From positions 1-64,000 of the forward strand of contig NZ_WKJD01000021.1 in assembly GCF_009674665.1 (NCBI RefSeq): a stretch of DNA of 64,000 bases, given 5' to 3'. The DNA comes from Agromyces kandeliae (lineage in GTDB: Bacteria > Actinomycetota > Actinomycetes > Actinomycetales > Microbacteriaceae). Numbering within the stretch: the stretch's first letter is position 1; each line of letters begins with the position of its first letter. The notes beneath the pieces are model-generated. The model was not told the DNA's origin and ran no database searches. It was given only the letters and a program-made list of their open reading frames with translations. The position numbers and the translations under genes were made by a program. This document shows, piece after piece, positions 8,968 to 15,892 of this stretch.

Positions 8968-9984
8968 ATGCGACTCGGACTGTACAACGCGATCCTGCAC
9001 GACCGGCCGCTTCCGGAGGCCATCGCCGTGGTCGCCGACCTCGGCCTCACCGGACTCGAGATCAACACCGGCGGCTTCCTGCCCGCCGTCCACGTCCCGA
9101 CGTTCGACGACATCCTCGTCAGCGACGCGGCCCGCGACGACTTCCTCGGGATCTTCGAGGGCACCGGCGTCGAGATCGCCGGCCTCAACTGCAACGGCAA
9201 TCCGTTGCACCCGAACCCGGTCATCGGCGACGCGCACTCGGAGGACGTCAGGCGCGCCATCCGCCTCGCGGAGCGACTCGGGCAGCACCGGGTCGTGACG
9301 ATGTCCGGCCTGCCCGGGGGCGAGCCCGGCACGGTCCACCCGAACTGGGTCGTCAACGCGTGGAACTCGGGCGCGCTCGACGTGCTCGACTACCAGTGGG
9401 GCATCGCCGCCGACTTCTGGCGCGAGACCGACCGCCTCGCTCGCGAGCACGACGTCAAGGTCGCCCTCGAGCTGCACCCGCAGAACCTCGTGTTCAACTC
9501 GGCCGACGTGCACAAGCTCGTCGAGCTGACCGGCGCCACCAACGTCGGCGTCGAGCTCGACGCCTCGCACCTGTTCTGGCAGCAGATGGACCCGGTCGCG
9601 GTGGTCCGCCACCTCGGCGCCCTGGTGTTCCACGCCGCTGCGAAGGACGTGCGGATCAATCCGCAGTGGGCGGCGCTGAACGGCGTGCTCGACAACAGCT
9701 TCCGCCGGCTCTCGCCCGACGAGCCGCGCGTGAACCTCGGCGGCGACGAGTGGGCCAACGAGTGGCCGAAGGAGTCCGCATGGGACTTCGTCGCGCTCGG
9801 CAAGGGCCACGACGTCGCCTACTGGACCGAGTTCCTGCGCGCGCTGCACGAGGTGGACCCCGAGATGATGGTGAACATCGAGCACGAGGACACCGAACTC
9901 GGTCGCATCGAGGGCATCGCGGTCGCCGCGGAGGTGCTCCGTGCGGCCGACGCCGCCCTCACCGAGTCGCTGCTCGCCGGCTGA
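8968..9984 (+). CDS. Sugar phosphate isomerase/epimerase (xylose-isomerase-like TIM barrel)
   Basis: This 338-residue AP-endonuclease-2-type TIM barrel has metal-ligand candidates in ALELHPQN (Glu), GVELDASHLFWQ (Asp and His), VFHAAAKD (His, Lys, Asp) and NIEHED (Glu) near the C-terminus. That is the layout seen in IolE/IolH-like proteins. It starts after AAAGGAG and lies 68 bp behind the dehydrogenase, so one transcript is likely. It probably isomerises or dehydrates the keto product of its neighbour. It is the last gene of the unit, and a strong terminator follows. Confidence 0.83.
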   Translation: MRLGLYNAILHDRPLPEAIAVVADLGLTGLEINTGGFLPAVHVPTFDDILVSDAARDDFLGIFEGTGVEIAGLNCNGNPLHPNPVIGDAHSEDVRRAIRLAERLGQHRVVTMSGLPGGEPGTVHPNWVVNAWNSGALDVLDYQWGIAADFWRETDRLAREHDVKVALELHPQNLVFNSADVHKLVELTGATNVGVELDASHLFWQQMDPVAVVRHLGALVFHAAAKDVRINPQWAALNGVLDNSFRRLSPDEPRVNLGGDEWANEWPKESAWDFVALGKGHDVAYWTEFLRALHEVDPEMMVNIEHEDTELGRIEGIAVAAEVLRAADAALTESLLAG

Positions 9985-9992
9985 CTACGGCC

Positions 9993-10042
9993 ACGACGAG
10001 GCGCCCGCCGCAGCCGATCGGCTGCGGCGGGCGCTTCGTCGT
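9993..10042. terminator. Strong palindromic terminator after the isomerase gene
   Basis: A 34-bp perfect palindrome (10001-10034) is extended by seven further pairs with one G/T mismatch. It gives a very stable hairpin starting 9 bp after the stop codon. Being symmetrical, it may also end transcripts from the convergent thioesterase gene. Confidence 0.75.
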
Positions 10043-10100
10043 GGGGGCAGGGATTCAGGCGTGGGGGCAGGGATTCAGGCGTGGGGGCAGGGATTCAGGG
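10041..10100. repeat. Three tandem copies of a 20-bp repeat
   Basis: GTGGGGGCAGGGATTCAGGC is repeated at 10041-10060, 10061-10080 and 10081-10100; the last copy ends in G. The third copy contains the stop codon of the minus-strand thioesterase gene. No spacers are present, so this is not a CRISPR. It looks like a slippage-generated array between convergent genes. Confidence 0.9.
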
Positions 10101-10511
10101 CCGAGGAAGACGGTCGCGCTCGTACGTGATGTCGGAGTATCCGTGCGGCACGGGACGTCCATGATCGTCGACACCGACGAAGACGATCCGGTCGATGGCG
10201 AGGATGCGCTCGCGGGTGACCATGTTCCGCACCTCGGCGCGCATGGTCAGCGACGTCCGACCGAAGCCCGTGGCCCGGATCCCGAGTTCGATCAGGTCGC
10301 CCTGCCGCGCCGAGCTCGCGAAGTCGATCTCGGACATGTACTTCGTGACCGCCCGGGGATTGCCGAGCTGGAGGATGGCGTAGATCGCCGCCTCCTCGTC
10401 GATCCACCGCAGCAGGCTGCCGCCGAAGAGCGTGCCGTGCGCGTTCAGGTCCTCCGGCTTCACCCAGCGGCGCGACCGGAAGGTGACGTCCCCGTCGGTC
10501 GTGGGTGTCAT
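10095..10511 (-). CDS. Acyl-CoA thioesterase (hotdog fold)
   Basis: This 138-residue single hotdog domain has the family motifs LNAHGTLFGGSLLRWIDE (helix with the catalytic Asp/Glu) and MSEIDFASSARQGDLIE. It should hydrolyse acyl-CoA esters to free CoA. The ATG at 10511 overlaps the transaldolase stop as ATGA, so translation is coupled. A thioesterase directly behind a transaldolase is unusual. It may tune CoA released by methylmalonate-semialdehyde dehydrogenase chemistry, but that is speculation. The C-terminal codons run into the 20-bp tandem repeat. Confidence 0.82.
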   Translation of the reverse strand: MTPTTDGDVTFRSRRWVKPEDLNAHGTLFGGSLLRWIDEEAAIYAILQLGNPRAVTKYMSEIDFASSARQGDLIELGIRATGFGRTSLTMRAEVRNMVTRERILAIDRIVFVGVDDHGRPVPHGYSDITYERDRLPRP

Positions 10512-11593
10512 ACCGGCGGCAGGAGGATGTCTCGGACGACGCGATCGAGCTGCTCGTCGGCCTCGAGGAACTGCCGGAGCGTGCGCACCGTCGCCCCGAA
10601 GCGATCGAATTCCTCCGGCGTCATGCCGTCGACCTCGTACGCCCGCCGGAACTCGGAGAGCTCCATGAGTGCGTCGAGGATCTCCGGGTCGACGGGAACG
10701 TCGATGCGGTCCTCTGCGACGATGCCGTTCTCGTTGATGCGAAGCTGCCAGTCGAACGGCGGGGAGACCACGAGGTCGCCGCCCTGGAGCTCGGACCAGT
10801 GCATGTGGTTCCGGAAGGCGGCGGAGAGCACCCTCGACCGGAATCCGCGCTCGGTGAAGGTCCTGTGCGCGTGCTTCAGCGCGGCGACTCCCGCCCACTC
10901 CAGGATGCCCGGGTCGACCAGGATCCGCTGCTTCTGCGTCCAGGCCTTCAGCCAGTCGTCGAGTCGGCCGCCCATGATGGTGACGACGGACCCGAACTCG
11001 TGGTCGGGCAGGCCCTCGGCGGCCCGGCGGTCGAGTCCACGCTCGATCGCCTCCGCTGCGGCCACGGCCTGGGGGACGGTGAACGACACCGTCACGTTGA
11101 TGCTGACGCCGCGATACGTCGCCTCCTCGATGGCCCGGAGTCCGACCGAGGTCGCCGGGATCTTGACGATGATGTTGCGGGCGAGGCCGCTGAAGCGCAC
11201 CGCCTGCGCGACGAGGGCGTCGGCGTCTCGATGGAGCCGGGGGTCGGTCTGCACCGACAGTCGGCCGTTGCGGCCGCCGCTGGCGTCGAACGCAGGTTCG
11301 AGGAACTTCGCTGCTTCGATGGAGAGCTCCTCGACGACCTTCCACCCGAGTTCGGACTCGGAGGCCGTCGGGTACAGTTCGGCGAGCTCGCCGATGCGTG
11401 GTCCCCAGACGTCGAGGTGCGCCTTCACCGCGGCGAGCGCGATCACCGGGTTGCACGTGGCACCGACGGCGCCGAACTCGATGGACTTCGCCAGCTCGTC
11501 CGGGTCCGCCGAGTCGTTCCAGAGCACGGTCGGGAATCGGTCGGCCGCCTGGCGCAGCGGCAGTGGTTCGGCCAGCACGGTGGTCGCGGACAT
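10508..11593 (-). CDS. Transaldolase family protein
   Basis: This 361-residue class I aldolase-type TIM barrel has GATCNPVIA near the N-terminus. The Schiff-base lysine is expected in NIIVKIPAT near residue 143, with NVTVSFTV after it, as in transaldolases. The start at 11593 was chosen because AGGAGGG sits 6 bp upstream; the ATG at 11608 lies before that site. The operator at 11612-11629 is immediately upstream, placing it in the same regulon as iolC. The true donor substrate may differ from sedoheptulose 7-phosphate, since the closest neighbours are inositol genes. Confidence 0.8.
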   Translation of the reverse strand: MSATTVLAEPLPLRQAADRFPTVLWNDSADPDELAKSIEFGAVGATCNPVIALAAVKAHLDVWGPRIGELAELYPTASESELGWKVVEELSIEAAKFLEPAFDASGGRNGRLSVQTDPRLHRDADALVAQAVRFSGLARNIIVKIPATSVGLRAIEEATYRGVSINVTVSFTVPQAVAAAEAIERGLDRRAAEGLPDHEFGSVVTIMGGRLDDWLKAWTQKQRILVDPGILEWAGVAALKHAHRTFTERGFRSRVLSAAFRNHMHWSELQGGDLVVSPPFDWQLRINENGIVAEDRIDVPVDPEILDALMELSEFRRAYEVDGMTPEEFDRFGATVRTLRQFLEADEQLDRVVRDILLPPV

Positions 11594-11611
11594 GAGCCCT
11601 CCTGACATCTT

Positions 11612-11629
11612 TGTTCGGACATAGTGACA
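11612..11629. promoter_or_regulatory. Operator at the transaldolase promoter
   Basis: TGTTCGGACATAGTGACA matches the TGTTCGGACAT half of the site at 5498 and the TGACA end of those at 5409 and 7600. It is 19 bp from the transaldolase start and lies in the region divergent from gntR. Confidence 0.6.
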
Positions 11630-11683
11630 TTAGCGCATGACACGCCCAGCTGCAACGAGGCGATCGGGCAGGAGAGTGCAATA

Positions 11684-11697
11684 ATTGTCCGGACAAT
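11684..11697. promoter_or_regulatory. gntR autoregulatory palindrome
   Basis: ATTGTCCGGACAAT is a perfect 14-bp palindrome 30 bp upstream of the GntR start codon. It shares the TGTCCGGACA half with the other operators of the set, as expected for an autoregulator. Confidence 0.55.
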
Positions 11698-11727
11698 CGA
11701 CCAATCTGTGTTTCTTGGGGGCTCGCG

Positions 11728-12489
11728 ATGGCGCAGGCGGAGACGGTGCTTCCGTCGGACTTCTTCCTCGACCTCGACCGGTCGAGCCCGGTGCCGCTCT
11801 ACTACCAGATCGCCACCCGCCTCGAACGCGCCATCCGCGACGAGGACCTGCCGGCGGGTTCCCGCCTCGAGAACGAGATCTCGCTCGGCCAGCGGTTCGG
11901 CTTCTCCCGGCCGACCGTCCGCCGAGCCATCCAGGAGCTCGTCGACAAGGGACTGCTCGTCCGCCGGCGCGGCATCGGCACCCAGGTCGTGCACGGGCAG
12001 GTGACGCGCAACGTCGAGCTGACGAGCCTCTACGAGGACCTGACCCAGACCGGGCAGGGGCCGACGACCGAGGTCGTCTCACGCGAGGTGCTCACCGCCG
12101 ACGAGAACGCCGCACGCGAACTCGGCGTCGCGGTCGGCGACCGCGTGCTGCGCATCGTCCGCCTCCGCTATGCGGACGGAGTGCCCCTCGCAGTCCTCGA
12201 CAACACCCTGCCGAGCGAGTTCGCCGACTTCACCGAGGAAGAACTCGCCGAACGCGGCCTGTACCAGCTTCTCCGCGCGCGCGGCATCACGATCCGGGTG
12301 GCGAAGCAGCGAATCGGCGCGCGCAACGCGACCGCCAAGGAGCGCGAGCTGCTCGCGCTGCCGAAGGGATCGGCGGTGCTCACCATGTCGCGCACCGCGT
12401 TCGACAGCTCCGGGCGCGCGGTCGAGTTCGGGCAGCACTGCTACTCGCCCGACCTGTACTCCTTCGAGATGACGCTCGTCGACAAGTAG
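11728..12489 (+). CDS. GntR-family (HutC/UTRA) transcriptional regulator
   Basis: This 253-residue protein starts with a winged helix-turn-helix (VPLYYQIATRLERAIRD, then FGFSRPTVRRAIQELVDKG). A UTRA ligand-binding domain follows, with the strand VLRIVRLRYADGVPLAV and a C-terminal FEMTLVD. It is divergent from the transaldolase operon. Palindromes in its own and neighbouring promoters suggest that it is the repressor of the inositol-type regulon, a role like IolR of corynebacteria. The ligand would be a pathway intermediate. Regulon membership is inferred from the operators. Confidence 0.85.
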   Translation: MAQAETVLPSDFFLDLDRSSPVPLYYQIATRLERAIRDEDLPAGSRLENEISLGQRFGFSRPTVRRAIQELVDKGLLVRRRGIGTQVVHGQVTRNVELTSLYEDLTQTGQGPTTEVVSREVLTADENAARELGVAVGDRVLRIVRLRYADGVPLAVLDNTLPSEFADFTEEELAERGLYQLLRARGITIRVAKQRIGARNATAKERELLALPKGSAVLTMSRTAFDSSGRAVEFGQHCYSPDLYSFEMTLVDK

Positions 12490-12517
12490 TCGTCCCGTCC
12501 CGTCGAAGGGAGCACCG

Positions 12518-13273
12518 GTGCCCCACTTCACCGGACTCGAGTGGAGCATGCTCGCCCTCGCCGCCTTCGCGGTCGGCGCGGCCAAGAGCGGCATGCCCGC
12601 GCTCGGTCCGATCCCGGCCGCGCTCTTCGCCTCGGTCCTCCCCGCGAAGGCCTCGACCGGCGCCGTCCTCGGGCTCCTGCTCGTCGGCGACCTCATCGCG
12701 GTGCGGATGTACCACGCCCACGCCGACTGGAAGATCCTCCGCCGCCTCCTGCCGTCGGTGCTCGTCGGCATCCTGGTGGGCGTCGTCGTCCTCTGGGCGG
12801 CGAACGACATCGTCGTGCGCCGGATCATCGGCGCGACGCTGCTCGTGCTCGTCGCGCTCAGCGTCCTCCTGATGCTCCGGCGTCGAGCCGACGCTGCCGC
12901 CGGGCGGGAGGCACGACCGGTCCCCCGCGCGCTCTCGTGGCTGTTCGGCCCGCTCGGCGGGTTCACGACGATGATCGCGAACGCCGCCGGCCCGGTGATG
13001 TCGCTCTACTTCGTGGCCTCCCGACTGCCGGTGCAGGCGATCCTCGGCACCGCGGCCTGGTTCTTCCTCATCGTCAACACGATGAAACTGCCGTTCTCGG
13101 TGGGCCTCGGGCTCATCACCCCGGAGTCGCTGCTCCTGAACCTGCTGCTCGTGCCGGCGCTCATACTGGGTGCGTTGGGCGGGCGGATGGCGGCCAGGCG
13201 CATCTCGCAGGAGTGGTTCGAGCGCGTCGTGCTGGTGCTGACCTTCGCGTCGGGCGTGTACCTGCTCTGGTGA
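12518..13273 (+). CDS. TauE/SafE-family (sulfite exporter-like) membrane permease
   Basis: This 251-residue protein has about eight hydrophobic segments. It carries the family features GAAKSGMPALGPIPAALFA near residue 20 and GPLGGFTTMIANAAGP at about residue 146, the duplicated helix motif of DUF81. Members export sulfoacetate, sulfite or other small anions; the substrate here is unknown. It starts 28 bp after gntR on the same strand and may be cotranscribed. A strong hairpin follows at 13352. Confidence 0.83.
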   Translation: MPHFTGLEWSMLALAAFAVGAAKSGMPALGPIPAALFASVLPAKASTGAVLGLLLVGDLIAVRMYHAHADWKILRRLLPSVLVGILVGVVVLWAANDIVVRRIIGATLLVLVALSVLLMLRRRADAAAGREARPVPRALSWLFGPLGGFTTMIANAAGPVMSLYFVASRLPVQAILGTAAWFFLIVNTMKLPFSVGLGLITPESLLLNLLLVPALILGALGGRMAARRISQEWFERVVLVLTFASGVYLLW

Positions 13274-13351
13274 GCACTCCACCGTCGGGCCGGCAACCGG
13301 TCAGCAGCTCACATGACGACGCAGTGGCCCCAGGGATTCCCCGCCCAACGA

Positions 13352-13385
13352 GCGACGCCTCGGCCCCATCGGGCCGAGGCGTCGC
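13352..13385. terminator. Bidirectional terminator between tauE-like and BNR-hydrolase genes
   Basis: A 15-bp perfect stem (13352-13366 with 13371-13385) has the loop CATC and is followed by CTTCT. It lies between convergent genes and can serve both. Confidence 0.75.
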
Positions 13386-13532
13386 CTTCTCGTGGATGGC
13401 TATCCACAGGTCCACTGCTTGATGCTGGAGGTCGCTTCGCAGGCTGAGCGCGATGTCCCATTCCGACTCGGGCGCGGCCAAGCACAGTCCCGGGTCGGCG
13501 ATGCTGCTGACCGTGAGGCGCAAGTGGACGTC

Positions 13533-15677
13533 TTACTTCTCCTTCTTGCCGATCGAGAATTCGAGCACCGTGGTGTCACCAAGCGAGTTGGTCGCCTCGA
13601 TGACGTTGATGCCGCGCACGACCCCCGGGTAGTCGGGCGTCAGCTGGTCGAGATCGAACGACGTACCCGTCGCGGGCCCCTGTTCGACCCCGTTGAGCAG
13701 GATGCTCGTGAGTTCGCATGCGGACGTCTCGATCACGTACGACGCCTTGCGGTACACGCCGTCCCCGCCGACGGTCCACTTGGCTCCGTCCTTGACGGTG
13801 ATCGTCGGGGCGACCGGGACGATCATCCATTCCTGGGTGCCGTCATCCGCACCGAGACGCAAGGCCACGTCGCCGTCGGCCGTGCCGGTCAGGTACAGGT
13901 CATCGCTGCCGGTCGCGAGGAACCGTACATGGCCGTCGTCGGCGTCCTGGATGGTCCAGCGGCCGCCGTCGTTCTCGTCGACCCACTGGGCGATGTCCTG
14001 TCCGTCGTACGCGCCTCCGCCCCACATCGCCACGGAGCGACCACCGGAACGGTTGAGGAGCTCGACCGTGCCGTCACCCTCGTCGATGACATGCCAGTTC
14101 TGCGTGTCCTCACGTTCGGAGCACTGGTCTTCGAGCTGGACGTCGGGCACCCACTTCGGGAAGTCGAACTCGGCGTCGCTGATATTGCCGCCGGTGCCGA
14201 GCACCTTCCCGGTGGCACGGTTGACGACCTGGTAGTAGTCACCTTGCGAGTGCCCGAGGTCGACCTCGCCGTAGCGGATGACCGCCCCGGTGAAGGGGCC
14301 GCCCCAGGTGCCCTGGAGGATGACGATGCGGCCGGTGCCCTCGACGTACTGGAGGTTGCGGCTGTAGCCGGAGCCCATCGTGGTGTTGTACTGCTGCCAG
14401 AGGCCGTCGCTCGCGCCGGACTCGTTGACCCAGACGTCGCCATTGCCGGCGGCGTTGTACACCAGGCGGCCGTCGGGCAGCGCGATCACGACCGGGCTGC
14501 CGCCCCACGAGAGTCCTTGGGCGCCGGGGTAGAAGGGCAGGCCCTCCGCCATGTCCTCGTTCCAGCGACTGATCTGCTCGCCGGTGTCGTCACCGTCGGA
14601 GAAGAAGTCGAGCGGATCCGCCGAGAGTTCGAAGCGTACGTTCGCCTCTGCCGGCCAGCCCCAGGTCTCGGAGCCGAAGTACTCGTAGGTGAGCACGTAG
14701 AGCCCGTCGGTCGTGGGCACGATATTCGTCATGCCGGGTCGACCGTGCCCGATCTGGGGCGAGCCGTTGAAGTCGACCGTCTCGCCGGCCACGTCCACCA
14801 CGGGTTCGCTCCACTCCCCCTCGCCGTCCCATGTCCGGTGGACCAGGATCTGACGGCCGGAGTCGGGACCGGTCTCGTTGTCGGGCGTGAGCTCGGGTAC
14901 GCCGGTCACCGGGTCATAGCCGACGTAGTCGTTCTCGTCGGAGTAGTACGTGACGAGGAGACCGTCGTGGACGTGCAGGTGCGGTTCCCAGAGCGGATCG
15001 ATCTGCGCGTGCTCGTTGGCCTCGGCGATGGCCGAGCCGATGTTGCCGGCGCTGCCACCCTGCCATCCACCGGTCGCGATGATGTCGACCACGTCCCAGC
15101 TCTCGGCCTGGTCGGTGCTGGCGAAGAGCGCGATGGCCATGTCGCGGCGGTCGCCGTCGTTGGTGGGCACCCACTCCGGGTCGGCGGCCTTCTGTTCGCG
15201 ATAGAACTCGTCCTCGCCGGACACGACCGTGGCGAGCAGCAGCGTTCCGGCCTCGAGGTCGCCGACGTCCTCGGGGAGCACGTACAGGTACGGGTTCGTC
15301 CAGTTACTGGTGTACGGATCGAACTCGGGGTCGTCGGAGAGGAACGCCGGCGCCTGCACTTCCGAAAGGGGCTGCCAGCTGGACCCGAGGTCGTCGCTCG
15401 CGTAGATCGGCATGGTCTGGCCGATCGCACCAGTGGTGTCGTCCTCGTACTCGACGACGGTGGACCGCTCGAAGGCGGCGACCAGCCTTCCGCTCGGGAG
15501 CTGGGCCGACTTGGGGTAGACGGCGCAGTTGCCGAGTCCCTTGAGGCAGTCCTGGTCGCCGACCTCGTACAGGATGCCGCCTTCGGGGTCGTAGGCCTGG
15601 GCTGGTGCGAGTGGGGCGATCAGGAGCAAGGATGCGACGGCCCCGGCCGCGATCCCCTTCGTCTTCCACGACGACAT
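13533..15677 (-). CDS. Secreted BNR-fold (GH93-like) glycosidase with ricin-type lectin domain
   Basis: This 714-residue exported protein has a signal peptide of about 28 residues ending in APAQA. Its N-terminal part of some 430 residues is a six-bladed-propeller type, with Asp-box-like repeats such as YASDDLGSSW and FASTDQAESW and the segment GGWQGGSAG. A ricin-B-like beta-trefoil follows (about 445-600: YYQVVNRATGKVLGTGGN, then QIAQWVDENDGGRW), then an Ig-like C-terminal domain. Neighbouring galactosidase and arabinosidase genes favour exo-arabinanase (GH93) activity over sialidase; this is inference. It is a tandem paralogue of the gene at 15893 with its own operator at 15768. Confidence 0.75.
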   Translation of the reverse strand: MSSWKTKGIAAGAVASLLLIAPLAPAQAYDPEGGILYEVGDQDCLKGLGNCAVYPKSAQLPSGRLVAAFERSTVVEYEDDTTGAIGQTMPIYASDDLGSSWQPLSEVQAPAFLSDDPEFDPYTSNWTNPYLYVLPEDVGDLEAGTLLLATVVSGEDEFYREQKAADPEWVPTNDGDRRDMAIALFASTDQAESWDVVDIIATGGWQGGSAGNIGSAIAEANEHAQIDPLWEPHLHVHDGLLVTYYSDENDYVGYDPVTGVPELTPDNETGPDSGRQILVHRTWDGEGEWSEPVVDVAGETVDFNGSPQIGHGRPGMTNIVPTTDGLYVLTYEYFGSETWGWPAEANVRFELSADPLDFFSDGDDTGEQISRWNEDMAEGLPFYPGAQGLSWGGSPVVIALPDGRLVYNAAGNGDVWVNESGASDGLWQQYNTTMGSGYSRNLQYVEGTGRIVILQGTWGGPFTGAVIRYGEVDLGHSQGDYYQVVNRATGKVLGTGGNISDAEFDFPKWVPDVQLEDQCSEREDTQNWHVIDEGDGTVELLNRSGGRSVAMWGGGAYDGQDIAQWVDENDGGRWTIQDADDGHVRFLATGSDDLYLTGTADGDVALRLGADDGTQEWMIVPVAPTITVKDGAKWTVGGDGVYRKASYVIETSACELTSILLNGVEQGPATGTSFDLDQLTPDYPGVVRGINVIEATNSLGDTTVLEFSIGKKEK

Positions 15678-15767
15678 GAGTTCTCCTTCGACGAGTGATG
15701 TGTGCTTGCCCGGGAACCACGGCTGTTCGAGTCGTCCCCAGTGACGGTGCGGGCCACGCTAGCAGGA

Positions 15768-15783
15768 ATGTTGCCGGAAACAT
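15768..15783. promoter_or_regulatory. LacI-type operator upstream of the first BNR-hydrolase gene
   Basis: ATGTTGCCGGAAACAT is a 16-bp LacI-type palindrome with a central CG pair. It is nearly identical to those at 18033 and 28173 and lies 91 bp before the start codon at 15677. Confidence 0.7.
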
Positions 15784-15837
15784 ACCCTTCTCTGGACAGT
15801 TCGTTGCTTCTGCCTGCGAGGTCGGCTCGGCGCGGGC

Positions 15838-15865
15838 CAGGGGGCCCGTACTCCCGGGCCCCCTG
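15838..15865. terminator. Terminator hairpin after the second BNR-hydrolase gene
   Basis: An 11-bp perfect stem (15838-15848 with 15855-15865) with a six-base loop lies 28 bp past the stop of the gene at 15893. It separates the two paralogous units. Confidence 0.7.
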
Positions 15866-15892
15866 ACCGTTTCAGCCGTGGTCGTGCGAGGA

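Noticed and set aside
10041..10100. Short direct repeats as a possible CRISPR
   Set aside because: The three copies are contiguous with no spacers and no cas genes are present.
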